DNA of 64,000 bases from Corbicula japonica (lineage: Eukaryota; Mollusca; Bivalvia; Venerida; Cyrenidae): NCBI GenBank assembly GCA_038501625.1, contig JAZAYU010000034.1, positions 3,499,102 to 3,563,101 of the forward strand, read 5' to 3'. Below, piece by piece: positions 12,967 to 25,508 of the stretch; the stretch's first letter is position 1; each line of letters starts with the position of its first letter. A model generated the notes under the pieces. It was given only the letters and a program-made list of their open reading frames with translations, searched no databases and was not told the origin of the DNA. A program made the translations under genes and the position numbers.

Positions 12967-13357
12967 ATAGCAATTATCAGGACAAGTTTAATAACTCTTG
13001 GCTGTATTTTGTCATAGTTATGCCCCTTTTTCACTTGAAATTCAAGAAGAAAATCTGGTTTCGTTGCATTGCGATGTCTTCTTGTTAGCTCATGTAATGG
13101 TGTTTTTAAGCTAAATTTCCAACATTTTAGTTAGTTTTGATTCTAGTGTTGTTATTTTTGCTAATGTCTTTTCAATAGTTATGTTCTATACAAAATCTGA
13201 ACATTTCAGTTTTGAAAACTTTTTGGCTGGTTTGATGTTTCGAGAGATGTCAGAACATATTTTATGTGTCGGTTTCAAGTCTTACTATTCTGCAAATCTA
13301 TTGGCACATTTCTAACTCCTGATATACTGGAACATGACCATATGAACATTTGTGTCT

Positions 13358-13498
13358 AAGGTTATAAATCTGAGCATAGAAACCAGTCTCAAATCTCAAG
13401 CATCTGATTGGCTGAAATGGTGACCAGTCGCCATTTCAGCCAATCAGATGCTTGAGATTTGAGACTGGTTTCCATGCTCAGCTTTTTAACCTTTGGCA
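13358..13498. mobile_element. MITE-A complete copy
   Basis: AAGGTTATAAATCTGAGCAT to TTAACCTTTGGCA, with the central GACCAGTCGCC. Confidence 0.8.

Positions 13499-13594
13499 TT
13501 GGTTAAGCACTCTTCAGAATAGTGCCTGTTTTCTAGTAAATGTTTAGAAATTTAAGATTTCAAATATTAGATTCAAACATAGATATACCGTATA

Positions 13595-13765
13595 TACCGT
13601 AAAATTCCTTTTAAATGCCTCTCCTCTAATAAACAACCCCATGTTCTTTTTTGGGGGAAAATATCAGTTAATCCATACTTATTACAGAAATCTTCCATAA
13701 TCTAATATAAGAATATAAATAGTAATCTTCCATAATCTAATATTAGAATATAAATAGTAATAGAA
13595..13765. mobile_element. MITE-C, right-truncated copy
   Basis: Left end TACCGTAAAATTCCTTTTAA kept, right end missing. An internal ~33-bp piece (TTCCATAATCTAATATTAGA...) is duplicated. Confidence 0.55.

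Positions 13766-14196
13766 ATTCTGGTTTCGTAAATTCATACAAAAATTTATAT
13801 TCATATTTGGATCTGTGATGGTGCAGATGGTTTCAGCATTTTGTTAGATCTGACTTCAGTGAGACTGACTACTTTCCCTGCAAAGCTGCACAGAAACTAT
13901 ATAATTGTCTTAGAATAGTTTGTAACAGTTCTTTACCCAAGTATGGATAACGGTAATACTAAGAGTTAATTGTCTAGACATGCAATTTGTCTGCTGCAGT
14001 ATAAAATTGATTTACAGTGTCATAAAACACCTGAAGTACTTCACAAGGTGGAGGACATCTGCTTTAAAGAGACTTCGACCATGTTTACCAGAGATCACCT
14101 TGATAGGTCTGAAGTTGAACTGTTGTTTTTTTTTTAAAATTCAGAATAGCATTTATGTCTTACCATGTTTTGAATTGTTCTAAATTGGTCTTTTGT

Positions 14197-14536
14197 AACT
14201 CATTGCTCCATAATTATGCACACGTTTTATTGCATTTAATTGAATGTGCGAACAGTGTAGATCCAGAGCAGCTGGCACATCCATGGCATCTGATCAGGAT
14301 CTACATTGTTCACTTCTAAACCAGAAATGGCCTAATGAATCAAAAAGTGAAAATTGCTGAATAATGATTTTGATCAGATGGCACAGTTGTGCCAGCTGAT
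14401 TTGGATCTGCACTTTTTTCACATGAATAACAGCCATATACCATAGAGTAAAGGTGTTATTCACATAGTGTTCTAATCTCTGCAACATCACTTCTGCCTGA
14501 TCCCATGCCATGAAGGCGTGTATATGGAGGAAAGAT
14197..14536. mobile_element. MITE-B diverged copy with an insertion
   Basis: TTGCTCCATAATTATGCACA to GTGTATATGGAGGAAAG. About 90 bp of extra sequence near the right end. Confidence 0.6.

Positions 14537-14861
14537 CAATCTTAGTTGGTGATTTCAAAATCAAAAAAGATATATATTTGAAAATAAAGAACTGTGTGTC
14601 CGCGCGAGTCCAGGAAGAAAAATACAGTTCTGCGCGTCAGATTTGCAAGAAAAGTATTTCCCACTTCTTTGATGATCATCTGCACATCTTTTTTAATTTC
14701 ATAATTTTTTTAAAAGAAAGTAAAAACTTTTTATTCTGTCTTTCATAATTTGTTGAGGATTGAATCTATATAGTATTGTGTTCAGCAGAGTGTGAACATC
14801 ATTTTGGTTGTTGAACGTTTGAAAGTGTGTGAGACCGGAGTAATAAATAAAAAAGTAAATA

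Positions 14862-14955
14862 ATGTAGATCTTGATCAAATGGCATGGATGTGTCAGGGGA
14901 TCTGGATCTACACTGTTTGCCCATGTGACAAAGACTTATCTATTTAGTAAAAGGC
14862..14955. mobile_element. MITE-B right-half fragment
   Basis: GTAGATCTTGATCAAATGGC to TTAGTAAAAGG. Confidence 0.55.

Positions 14956-15848
14956 TATTGAAGCCAAAAGGAGGGACTCACGCAATGCTGGCACGAGCTT
15001 ATAATTACCTGAAATCCAACCTAGTGCGTGCTGTTTTCATCATTTGTCGTAGACAATAAAGTCTGCATGCTGCTGCCGCCGCTGTTAACAACATTGTCAT
15101 TTTACAATAAAAATGTAATCCTTACTATTAAATTACAGAAAATTGTTATGTTAAGTTAAATTTGACGTCATCGGTCTTTTGATTTGGCTTAATGAAATAG
15201 TTTGATTTTCAAAATAAGTGGTGGTGTTTTTTTTATTCAAAGAAAATTGCTAACGGAGGCTTGTCATCAGTGATTAATGTTAATTGCATAAACATGCAAC
15301 TGTGCATTCAAAACAGCATTATGTTACTGAAATGCCTGTCTTAATGCAATTCTCGCCATGTTTTCAGCTGGAAGCTAATTTCAACATGTACCATTGTTTT
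15401 AATACTGGACATTTAAAAATAATATGGTCAGGGTTGTTGGAGTGGTTGGTGTTTTTGAGTGGTTGGTGTTTAGGGGGTTCAAGGTGGGAAGTGGGAAGGT
15501 AGTGGTCCAAATTTTCCCCAGTCACATTTGATTGAGTTATGTCCTTTTCGGTAAATTCTGACAAAGTAGCAGAGGTAACACAAGTGTTCGTAACACCCAC
15601 CTAGTTATTGTAGATATTTAAAATGATTAATGTTGATAATCTTCTAAAACAGTTGTAAATCGGTTTGAATTGCAGTTTGTACTTCCATTGATGGTCCAGT
15701 CTGCTTAAAGAGGAATTAAAACTGTTTTTAGTGCCAACACAACCTGGTTGGGAAGGACAGTCCTTGTTTGTTGCCAACTCTGTTAAAATTATCTCTTAGT
15801 TACTTAACACCAGATGTTTAATGTTTAATTTATTTTGTCTATTTTCAG

Positions 15849-16262
15849 CAGTGTGTAGTTTCACCTACTCACACAAAGACGAGATACGAGCCCTGTCTCA
15901 GATATACCAACAGAAAGGATACAAGCAGTGCGAATACCATATTCGAGCACCAAGGAATAATTTTATAGAGTTAAATTTTACACGATTCTTTGGCTTCCGG
16001 TCACAGTCTTCCATGACAACCGGTAATTTACGAACAGAAGATTCTCCAAATTACGACACAGACGAGTGCCTGCCTCCGGAGGTGGTGCTGAAAGAAAAAA
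16101 ACAAAAGTGACGAACAGATAGGCAGAATTTGCACAAATTCTAAGAATATAGGAAGCCCAAAAGTCTTTCATTCAAAGTTTAATGTTGTAAAAATTACATA
16201 TATATGGTTGCAAAACCATTCCAGTGGATTTACTGTGGAGTTTGATTTTCACAATTATAATT
15849..16262 (+). CDS. Exon encoding a CUB domain of a membrane receptor-like gene
   Basis: This 414-bp exon encodes 138 codons with the pattern of a single extracellular CUB domain. There are four cysteines in order (VCSF, QCEYHIRAP, ECLPPEVV, RICTNS), the hydrophobic strand FIELNFTRFF and the closing strand GFTVEFDF. CUB domains are about 110-residue beta-sandwiches that mediate protein-protein contacts outside the cell. The acceptor is a pyrimidine-rich run ending TTTTCAG at 15848, and the donor is GTAAGT at 16263. 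Entry and exit are both phase 1, the usual phase for shuffled extracellular modules. N-linked glycosylation sequons are visible (NFT, NKS, NHS). The open frame extends 5' of the acceptor to an ATG at 15821, but that ATG lies in the polypyrimidine tract and is probably not used. The next recognised exon in the same phase is the LDLa exon at 39325. Signal-peptide exons are not seen upstream. The CUB assignment is firm; the identity of the whole gene is not. Confidence 0.85.

Positions 16263-16430
16263 GTAAGTATATTCACTAGTTTTGTAAAGAAATATAGCAT
16301 TGCAAAGCAGGAATTTTATTAACACCTGCTTCTTTTCAAACTTCAAACTTCCTTAATATTTCATTATCATTAGAGTTGCTCGGAATGTTTTGAAATATCT
16401 TTAAAGAGCTCAAAACCAAGTTGTATATTT

Positions 16431-16644
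16431 TACTGTAAAATTCTTTTTATGCTCCTTCCCTAATGAATTCCCCCCCTACCCCATGTTATGTTTTAGGAGA
16501 AAAATTCAGTTAATCCATATTTATTGTACAATATCCTTCAGAATCTAATATTAGAATAAAAATAATTAATAATGTAAATAATAAGCGCTCCCCTTTTAGC
16601 AAATGTCAAGCCACTGGGGGCGTTTAAAAGGAATTTTATTGTAG
16431..16644. mobile_element. MITE-C, complete but diverged copy
   Basis: Ends TACTGTAAAATTC and GAATTTTATTGTA. It starts 170 bp after the CUB exon donor. Confidence 0.6.

Positions 16645-17094
16645 GTTATTGTTTATTAATGAACATTTACAAAATGAAATCTGTCTAGCATGGTGCACTG
16701 CACAACCAATTTAATTTGTAAATTCTCATTAATAGCATTAACCGACTTATTGGTTAAATTTGAAAAATACTGCAGTTCCAGTGGACAAAATAACCACTGT
16801 TTAAAGACTTGTCAAAATCAAATCATAGCAATGTTAAAACAAAGGAGGACTCATCTTTCATCATCTATAGTTCATACTTGGATAAACCAGCTAAAATATT
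16901 AAGAGGTCACTAGAAAGAATAAGAATATTGGCACAGGAAGTCACATCTTTCTTCTTTAGTCATATACTAAGCATTTAGTGTGCGTGTTATACACAACAGA
17001 TTATGGTAGTCATGAGGGTCCATTAAGCTGCTGTTAAATTGCTATGATGGTAGTTCTGACCACAGTGTTACCAGCACTAGAATCAAGGCACAGG

Positions 17095-17477
17095 TTAACT
17101 CTTTACTCCAAATATTTAAGGCAGGTGCAACCATTGTAGATCTAGATCATCTGGCTCATCCTTGCCATCGGATCAGGATCTGCACTGTTCATCTTGATCA
17201 GAAATGACCCAATGAATCAAAAAGCGAACAGCATATATCCTGTGACCAAGGTTATAAAATTGAGCATGGAAACCAGTCTCAAATCTCAAGCATCAGATTG
17301 GCCGAAATGGCAACCAGTCGCCATTTCAACCAATCAGATACTTGAGATTTGAGACTGGTTTCAATTATCAGTTTTATAACCTTCAGCCCGGATCAGAGAG
17401 CATGCATGTGACTGCTCAACTGCATCTACGCTATTCTCTCATGCCATAAAGGCATATTATATGGAGGAAAGGGTTAA
17095..17477. mobile_element. MITE-B copy interrupted by a MITE-A
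   Basis: Left part 17095-17243, right part 17389-17477. Ends TTAACTCTTTACTCC and GGAGGAAAGGGTTAA. Confidence 0.75.
17245..17388. mobile_element. MITE-A complete copy nested inside a MITE-B
   Basis: Splits a MITE-B between GCATATATCCTGTG and GGATCAGAGAGC, so this MITE-A arrived later than that MITE-B. Confidence 0.8.

Positions 17478-17896
17478 TGAGTCTTTTCAGTGAGATAGGC
17501 CACCAGACAGCTTGTTGCATCCCCTGGTTAAAACATACGGAAACATATGGAAAAATAATTTATTCTATATCATTCAACGACTTCTTAAACATGCACCTAA
17601 ATTAATGAATTTAAAGATGTCTGCACTGAATAGCCAAATGTTCAAGGTCATTTTATGCATTTTGCGGCTGTAAATTGTCCATGGTCTGCTGCCTCTAAAC
17701 CATAATGAATGCAATTACTCAAACATGAGCTTAACATAAAGTGTGTGTATGTCATAATACAAACATTAAAATGTAGACATATGCAAGAATGAATGCTTAA
17801 TATACCTTGCTGGCAGTGTTGACAGTTTTACAGTAGGGAATTAAATGTTAGCGTGAGGTTCATGTTTTGTCTAGCTTCTTACTACCAGTGTGCATT

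Positions 17897-18052
17897 TAAT
17901 CCTTTATAATTACGCATTTTAAAACATGTGTGACCAGTGCAGATCCAGATAAGCATGCCCATCTGATCATGATCTACACTGGTCACATCTTAGTCAGAAA
18001 TAACCTAATGAATGCGAAAGCTAACAGTGTAGATCCTGATCAGAAGACGCAG
17897..18052. mobile_element. MITE-B right-truncated copy
   Basis: Starts TTTAATCCTTTATAATTACG, ends after GATCCTGATCAGAAGACGC. Confidence 0.6.

Positions 18053-18287
18053 ATGATATGTAAATTTAAAACATTATAAACTCATGTTCACACTTATTTA
18101 GAAACATTTAAACAGCAATGGAAATTAGTGTTATGGTTACTTGTTAATTTTTAAACAGTGATGATGAGAATATGAATTTACTGCACTTACACACCAGTGC
18201 AGTTTACCAATCAGATGGGTCTCATAAAAACATGCCTTGTGTATGATAGCTTGATGTTATAAGTACGATTGCACTTGTAGAGCTTGT

Positions 18288-18517
18288 ATAACCCTTTCCT
18301 CCATAAATACACATTTTACACATGTGCGACCAATGTAGATCCAGATCAGCCGGCACACCTGTGCCGTCTGATCAGGATCTGCACTGGTCCCTTTTGGTCA
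18401 GAAATAATGAATCAAAAGGCAAACAGTGCAGGTCCTGATAAGATGGCACAGATGTGCCGGCTGATCTAGATCTACACTGTTCGCCCATGGACTAAAGGTG
18501 TGTCAATGGAGGAAAGT
18288..18517. mobile_element. MITE-B complete copy
   Basis: ATAACCCTTTCCTCCATAAA to GTCAATGGAGGAAAGTG. Confidence 0.78.

Positions 18518-19015
18518 GATAATTATACATTTTAAATTGAATAGGCTGTAACTTTCCCTTTAACAGAAAATATGAGTATGTATGTCCTATATTCATCTCA
18601 ATGTTTGACTTGACTATCAACAATATAACCCATAAATATCTTATTGTCTGGTGATTACATTACTACAGGTTAAAAATGGGTTATCATGCATAATGTTCTA
18701 GACATTTACGTCATAATTTGTTTACAGAAGGATTAACAGTATTTCATTCTCTTCCAATGTGTACATAATAGATAACCAGGATTTTGTGTCTGGGACTAGT
18801 GCATGCAAAATGCCTAATTGGTCACTTAATTTATCTCTTAAAAGACCATTACCTCAAGCATTTAACATTTGTGAAAGAAGACTACCTGTTGTCAATGAAA
18901 AACATATTACATTCTATGTGACCTTGTAGTTTCCTATTGCTTTATTAGTTGAAATGGATATCCAACATAAACTATTTAATCCCTATGTATTTTATTGCAT
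19001 GTGGGACCAGTGTAT

Positions 19016-19108
19016 TGTCTGAAATGGTGACCAGTCGCTATTTCAGACAGTCAGATGCGCGAGATTTGAGACTGGTCTCCATTCTTAAGTTTTATGATTG
19101 TGGGCCCT
19016..19108. mobile_element. MITE-A partial copy
   Basis: Starts within the arm (GTCTGAAATGGTGACCAGTC). CCAAT is mutated to CAGACAGTC and the right end TTTTATGATTGTGGGCCC is kept. Confidence 0.65.

Positions 19109-19339
19109 GAACTTGTAAAACAAAAACATTCCTTGCTTGGGTGTGGCAGATAAATGAACTTTGTGCTGTAATTTTTCTTTCTTTAATTAAAACACATGTT
19201 GAAGACAGGTAAACATATTGAAGGTATTAGTGATTTGGCATGTTAATCCCTCAGATCTACTATAGGTAACACCCAGCCCAGCTGACAACACAAGTACATA
19301 CTTTCCCACAAGCTAATCTTCTGCTTACTTACCATTATT

Positions 19340-19440
19340 TATCTTTTCCTCCATTATAAGCATTGTATTGCATGTGGGTACAGTGTAGATCACGTTCAGC
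19401 TGGATCATCCATGCTGTGTGATCAGGAGCCATACAGTTGG
19340..19440. mobile_element. MITE-B left fragment
   Basis: ATCTTTTCCTCCATTATAAG, then one hairpin arm up to TGTGTGATCAGGAGCC. Confidence 0.6.

Positions 19441-19680
19441 TTAACCCTTTCCTTCATAAATACGCATTTTTACGCATTTGCAACCAGTGTAGATCCAGAT
19501 CAGCCGGCACATCCCTGCTGTCTGATCAGGATCTGCACTGGTCGCATTTTGGTCAGAAAAACCTAATAAATAAAAAAGCGAACAGTTTAGATCCTGATCA
19601 GATGGCACGGATGTTCCAGCTGCTTTGGATCTAAACTTTTTGCCATCGCAATTAAGTTGTTTCTAAGAAGGAAAGGGTAA
19440..19680. mobile_element. MITE-B complete copy
   Basis: TTAACCCTTTCCTTCATAAA to AGAAGGAAAGGGTAA, directly following a fragment. Confidence 0.78.

Positions 19681-20286
19681 CGTAACATTAAAAAAAAACA
19701 ACATAATATTTTTGTTCTGATACATGATGAGGCACCATTACTGAACATAGAATCTTGATAATAGCCTTGAACAGGACAACATGGAGTAGGTTGTAAGCTA
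19801 CACTTGTCAGGATTGTCATATGTTAGGCCGTGCTTGCTACATCACTGCCACCATGTTTCTCTGCATGTTTCTCTGTTTTGTTGTTAGGTCCTGTCTTCCC
19901 TTCAATCAATTCTTACAAGTACATAGAAGTCAAGTGCAATATTTGTGCACTTTTCTTGTGACAATGAGTCAAAGTTGATTTTGGTTAGTAATGCAGAGTG
20001 GCATCTTTTGCATGTCTGAAGTAACTTGTTGAAGTGTACTTTGTGTAGGCCATAAGATAATAGCTTGGATAACAGGCAGGAAATAGCCTCTCTAAACGTT
20101 TTTGTTTGCTCAAGGGTGGTTTCCAAGTTCTTGTCGTGCATTGTTTTCCTTGAACTTGTATCACTGTTTAACAGAGATAATATCAAAGTCAAGGAGTTCA
20201 TCTTGACCAGTAGGAATACTGTGATGTTGCATACTATTACAGGTACATAGAAGTCACTTTTAAATTATTAGTTTTCAATGGACATT

Positions 20287-20513
20287 ATCCCTTTCCTCCA
20301 TATATATTCATGTGCAACCAGTGTAGATCCAGATTAGCTGGCACATCTATGCCGTCTGATCAAGATCTGCACTGGTTGCATTTTGGTCAGAAATAACCTA
20401 ACAAATCAAAAAGCGAACAGTGCAGATCCTGATCATACCTCGTGGATGTGCCGGCTGATCTGGATCTAAACTGTTCGCCCATGCATTAAGGGTGTGTCTA
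20501 TGGCGGAAAGTGT
20287..20513. mobile_element. MITE-B complete copy
   Basis: ATCCCTTTCCTCCATATATA to CTATGGCGGAAAGTG. Confidence 0.76.

Positions 20514-21528
20514 TATGTTTCGTGGCAGATCAATCCATGAATGTAAAATCACCACGAAATAAAGAATTGGAAATATATTTGTTTAGAAAATTTTAGTTCC
20601 GTGAAACTGAGAGTACACAAAAATGGTAACAAAAACCGTGAAATTTTATGCTGACTAATACAAGGGCGTCCACCGTAGTTAATACCCATGGAACAGTCAT
20701 TTGTTTAGAGGATTAAATTTGCCACAGTTGTTAAAAGCAGCAAATTTTATAATTATTGTTTCTATAAAACCAATGGTGTAGTTGAGGACAGAACAGACTG
20801 GTTGTGGTGAGCATACTCCTTCTGTTGCTACCATAGTGGGTGAGGCAAAATGACAGCTTGACACTATCTATAATTTATCAACTCTTAATAAGTGCACTTT
20901 GATATTTATATGCTTCACAAACATCAATTTAACAAGGTTTTTTTTGCTTCTGTTTTAAACAAGTTACATTTTTGTCTAATTAGCCAGGTGCCCATGATAA
21001 GAGTAAAGGAAGGTAAACCAACACTGGAGTGTGAGCAGGTGATTTTAAAGGCTTTGATGTATTTAAGTTTTACCAAAATAATGCTGAGTGAGATTTTCCA
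21101 AGCTATATAACCCTTTTTTCTATTGGAGAATTCGTAAATGAAGAGATAATGTCAACAAACTTTCATTTAACAAAACCACCACCTCTAACCAGTGTTATAG
21201 ACTATGGTATTCTCTGCAGACATTAACACTCATATTTTCTTGTATTACAACAAAAACCGAATTCCTGTTGGAAGAAATGTAAAACTTTCTTTTAACATAA
21301 CACAAATTCTCTAATTTTCATGGTTTTATAACAGTTAACAATATGAAAAATATTTTTGAATGTCATCACAAAGTCGTTTAAAAAATGTACAAAATCAGAT
21401 TACATAAGTTTCTTTGTACAGTGAGGTTTGCAAAAGTATTTGTTGGCTTGTTTGTCATGTTTTGAAAGCTTAGCAAAGTCTGGAGGTCAGAATAATCCAG
21501 TTTTGAATACAACACAACTGACAACACT

Positions 21529-21676
21529 GTGCCCAAGATCATAAAACTGGATCTGGAGACCAGTCTCAAATCTCAAGCATCTGATTGGCTAAAATGGCTA
21601 CTGGTTGCCATTTCAGCCAGTCAGATTCTTGAGATTTAAGACTTGTCTCCAAACTCAGGTTTATGATCTTGGGCCC
21529..21676. mobile_element. MITE-A complete copy, ATC subfamily
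   Basis: GTGCCCAAGATCATAAAACT to ATGATCTTGGGCCCTG. Confidence 0.8.

Positions 21677-21689
21677 TGAAGATAATCAG

Positions 21690-21780
21690 AGAATGGAGAC
21701 CACATTGGCTTATGGAGAAAAGTCAGTTCCTTGAGATTTGTGACTGGTCCGACTCCTTTCTCAGTTTCATAATCTTGCCC
21690..21780. mobile_element. MITE-A rearranged partial copy
   Basis: GGAGACCACATTGGC directly joined to TTGAGATTTGTGACTGGTCC and TCATAATCTTGCCC. Confidence 0.55.

Positions 21781-21826
21781 AAAACATGTTGTAAAGTTAA
21801 CAAAAGCAGGGTTTATTCAAGAGTCT

Positions 21827-21925
21827 TAACCTTTTCCTTGATATATATGCATGTTTACGCAAGTGCAACCAGTGTAGATCCAGATCAGACGGCAATAAAG
21901 GTGTATCTATACAGGAAAGGGTTAA
21827..21925. mobile_element. MITE-B copy with central deletion
   Basis: Left CTTAACCTTTTCCTTG, one half-hairpin, then CAATAAAGGTGTATCTATAC and AGGAAAGGGTTAA. 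Confidence 0.7.

Positions 21926-22659
21926 CAGTTAGAAATGAATTAATTATTTCCCATTCCGCTGATAGAAGTTTCAGCCAAGAAATTGCTGTGTCAGCCATGA
22001 CCTTGCTGTTTGCTTGTGATTGCTCACGAATTCATAGTTAGGCCCATTAAAAGTTTTAAATTGACAACAATTATGTTCAAAATGTATTTTGTCCCCAATA
22101 TGATCAACCTAATAGATCATGTGTCTTCAGATTTCAACTTGCTTGTACCATTTAATGAATTAAATTAACTTGGCATTGTTATGTAAGAAGTTGAGGTAAA
22201 ATTGCACAAAAGTACACTGAATTTTAAAATAGGTAATTGTTGTTTATAAATAAGGATTGAATGTACTGTAAACTTACAAAGGTTTTTTCATCTGCAAACT
22301 ACAAATAAGGCGGCATATTGTTGCTGCATTTGTCATTCTGTTATATTCACTTTGTTCAGGCAGTAACTTGAAAAATACAAAAAAAGTATTGACTTTAAAC
22401 TTAAAATGTAAATAGATCTTATTGCGGGAAAGTGCTTTGTGCAAGAACCATAACTCTATGATGTGTATTGTTCAAGTTAACACTCCTTTGTAAGGAATAT
22501 TTGTTTAGATGATGACTTCTTTAGTATCAAAGCTTTGTCAGATCTTGGTCAGGTGGAGTGCAGTGCACAAGTCATGCATTATTTCAAGTTATATTTGTAA
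22601 AACTTTGCCTTGTTCAGGAATGAATTCACATGGGGAGTTAATTTCAAAACAAGATAGCA

Positions 22660-22760
22660 CAAATGTTCAGCATACCAAGACAGTGCTTCACATACAATAC
22701 TTATGCCTGTAGAGGCAAGGTCAAGGTCACTTCAGCCCTTCATGGACAAACACCCTTTTG
22660..22760 (+). repeat. Fragment of a family b tandem unit
   Basis: AAATGTTCAGCATACCAAGA, then CACATACAATAC and GTAGAGGCAAGGTCAAGGTCAC follow the order of one family b core unit. No ends are preserved. Confidence 0.5.

Positions 22761-22804
22761 GGGTGCATTCGTCTGTCCTGCTGATGTTCTTGTCTTGGAT
22801 ATGG

Positions 22805-22862
22805 CTTGTATTTCATGGGCAACCAGTGTAGATCTCAGTAAGCCTGCACATCTATGTATTAA
22805..22862. mobile_element. MITE-B small fragment
   Basis: ATGGGCAACCAGTGTAGATC followed by AGCCTGCACATCTATG only. 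Confidence 0.45.

Positions 22863-23150
22863 AAAGCATTTTGGAGCAGATGAACCTTTAGTTTCTTCTG
22901 TAGACTTGGACTCATAAACACATATTGAAAAGTGAGTGAAAGGGTCTCTTTATGATCCCTGTTTACATTGTTAACTCTTTTGCTTCATCCACACTGCCCT
23001 TGCTCTTTTTAAGCTTATTTGTTTATTTTTTTATGGTTTCCAATGGTTAATGACTATCACTTTGTTCATGCAAAGTTTTAGGGCTTCTTACATTTTAAGA
23101 ATGTAATCTTGAGCAATGAATATTATCAAAATCATCTGGCTATACAAACT

Positions 23151-23190
23151 CAGGCAGACAGACAGACAGACACACAGACACACAGACTGA
23151..23190. repeat. CAGA/CACA microsatellite
   Basis: CAGACAGACAGACAGACACA followed by CAGACACACAGAC. Confidence 0.85.

Positions 23191-23472
23191 TTGTGTATGA
23201 CACAGTTACATTTTATCAGCCTGACCTAATTAGATTTAATTATCTGTTCGATACCAACATGTATTTTGTCTGTAACCGTAAATAGCTGATTGATTGTAAG
23301 AAAATTCCTTGAAAAAATAAGGATACCATGTTTTTTCTGTGGATTTAACTTCTCTCATGGTAAGCATTCTACAACTTGGATGTCTGTGAGAACAGTTGTT
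23401 CATTTGGTTGACAGTTTTGTCTATCACTGGTTTGGCCTGTTGACACTCGGACCACGTTTACAGAGATTGATC

Positions 23473-23652
23473 TTAACCCTTCCCTTTATATATGTGCATT
23501 TTTACGCATGTGTGACCAGTGTAAATCAAGATTAGCCTGCACATTCGTGCCGTCTAATCAGGATCTGCACTGGTCGCATTTTGTTCAGAAATAAACTAAT
23601 AAATCAAAAAGCCAACAGTGCTGATCCTGATCAGACGGCACGGACCATGATG
23473..23652. mobile_element. MITE-B right-truncated copy
   Basis: TTAACCCTTCCCTTTATATA to GATCAGACGGCACGGAC. Confidence 0.65.

Positions 23653-23980
23653 GAAAGCAATTAAATTGGGTCATATTCATGCACTGGAAACAACTACATT
23701 GTTTTACAGTATCTGCTAATGATTGTAATATACAAAACATTTTCACATCTAACAAAATCAGGCTGGAAATGTTTCAGACTGACATATTTGGCACTTAGTT
23801 TTTTAGAAAAGTTAGAGCACACAAAAAATGTTTATGTTGGACATGTATTTTATTTTTAAATTATTATAAAATCTTTGCCAAAAAGGCGTAGAGGCGTATA
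23901 ATATTGTAGGTTTAAGATATCAAAACCTTCCTATTAAAAAATTGATATTTATATTATCAATCCTAGCACTAGAAGTGGGC

Positions 23981-24128
23981 AGGGCCCAAGATCATAAAAC
24001 AAAGTTTTGAGATCAATCTCAAATCTCAAGGATCTGATTGGCTGAAATGACGACTGGTCACAGTTTCAGCCAGTCAGATGCTTGAGATTTGAGAATGATC
24101 TCCAGATTTAGTTTTATGATCTTGGGCA
23981..24128. mobile_element. MITE-A complete copy, ATC subfamily
   Basis: Left end CAGGGCCCAAGATCATAAAA, right end ATGATCTTGGGCAC. Confidence 0.8.

Positions 24129-24352
24129 CAGAAATACCACCAGTATTAAGCCAGGATCTTCACTTTAAGGTTTCTCATGTGGGGAGGATGAATTATGATT
24201 GGTGTCAAGGTCAAAAGTCAGGGTCAAAAGTCAAAAAGTTTAAGATGTGCATGATAATCTTAATGAATGGGAGGCAGTCTGAGATACTGTCATAGTTCAA
24301 GTTGTTATGCACAAGAACTTGGGGAACTGTATTTATTCGTACACAGAGAGTA

Positions 24353-24560
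24353 TTAACCCTGCATTCAATATACTCAGGTTTTATCACATATGCAGCTAGT
24401 GTAGATCCAGATCAGCCAATACATACATGCTGTCTGTTAACATCTTGATAAAATCTAAAAGAAAACAGTATAGATCCTCTTCAGATGACATTGTCGTGCT
24501 TGAAGATCTAGATCATCAATGTTCACACCTGCAATAAAACCCATTTTATATGGAGTAGTG
24353..24560. mobile_element. MITE-B diverged copy
   Basis: TTAACCCTGCATTCAATATA to TTTATATGGAGTA. Hairpins poorly kept. Confidence 0.6.

Positions 24561-24561
24561 T

Positions 24562-24787
24562 TCACCTTTTCCTCAATATATACGCATTTTTACTCATGAG
24601 CGACAGGTGTATATCCAGATCAGTCGGCACGAATAGTGCCGTCATGTGCCGTCTAATCAGGATCTGCGCTGGTCGCATTTTAATCAGAAATAACCTAACA
24701 TATCAAAAAGCGAACAGTTTAGATCCTGATCGGATGGCACGGATGTTTGCCCATGCAATAAAGGTATATCTATAGAGGAAAGTGTTA
24562..24787. mobile_element. MITE-B copy adjoining the previous one
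   Basis: CACCTTTTCCTCAATATATA to CTATAGAGGAAAGTGTTAA. The last hairpin arm is deleted. Confidence 0.7.

Positions 24788-25174
24788 AGTTGGAAATGAA
24801 ACAAACTAGAAATCATCAAGAGCAACAAGTGTAATATTCAGAATCATGGCATTGTATTCTCATTATTCATATGTGCATGGTTTATTTTCATCCAGACTTG
24901 TAGTCAACTAGAATTATGTGCAAGTGCTTTTATGATTGAGATAACTCATTGAGCCTGTTTCATGATTTATTTTAGTGGCAGACTAATCAGCCAGATACCA
25001 TGTTGCAGCCAAAACATGTTAGCTGATTTGAGGGGATGCCAACATACAGAAACATGCCTGCCAGTGGAAATATATCATATAAAATGGGCTGACCAAAAAT
25101 CTTCTGTAAAACTGCCATGCTATTGACAGGCCTCCTAGCAAAACCTTTACAAACCTTTAATTTCATTGCAAACA

Positions 25175-25412
25175 TTTAACCCTTTCCTCTATAGACACAC
25201 CTTTATTGCGTGGGCAAACAGTGTAGATCAAGATCAGCCGGCACATCCATGCTGTCTGATCAGGATCTAAACTGTTCGCTTTTTTTCATAAGGTTATTTC
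25301 TGACCAAAATGCGACCAGTGCATATCCTGATCAGATGGCATGGATATGCCAGCTGATCTGGATCTACACTGGTCACACGCGTAAAAATGTGCATATATGG
25401 AGGAAAGGGTTA
25175..25412. mobile_element. MITE-B complete copy with TTAA on both sides
   Basis: TTTAACCCTTTCCTCTATAG to ATGGAGGAAAGGGTTAA. Confidence 0.8.

Positions 25413-25508
25413 ACTGTTCTTCAATATATAAGGCTGTGCCGGCTGATCTGGATCTACACTGGTCGCACATGTATGTATAAAAATGCATATATATGGTGAA
25501 AGGATTAA
25413..25508. mobile_element. MITE-B extra right half
   Basis: GTGCCGGCTGATCTGGATCT to ATATGGTGAAAGGATTAA, attached head to tail to the complete copy. Confidence 0.65.

Larger units (their letters stand above)
1..15848. other. Repeat-rich DNA upstream of the CUB exon
   Basis: No coding exon could be supported here. 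Stretches longer than 300 bases in which I see nothing beyond AT-rich unique sequence are 251-920, 1270-1860, 3500-4395, 4970-5550, 6490-6960, 7170-7810, 8100-9108, 12970-13355, 13770-14195 and 14960-15848. The remainder is occupied by the MITE copies, the hAT-like element, the 509-bp TIR element and the Helentron-like element listed separately. A 5' exon of the receptor gene could be hidden in one of these stretches, since a signal-peptide exon is too short to recognise by reading alone. Confidence 0.6.

Noticed and set aside
12587..12973. 128-codon minus-strand ORF (and its 87-codon counterpart at 9289-9552)
   Set aside because: Both lie in the 509-bp inverted repeats and mirror each other. 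The left-arm frame is closed by a TGA before the right-arm one ends, and there is no recognised domain.
15821..15848. ATG at 15821 as the start of the CUB protein
   Set aside because: The segment FNLFCLFS looks like a weak signal peptide, but the DNA is a polypyrimidine tract ending in TTTTCAG. The other exon junctions also favour a spliced phase-1 entry.
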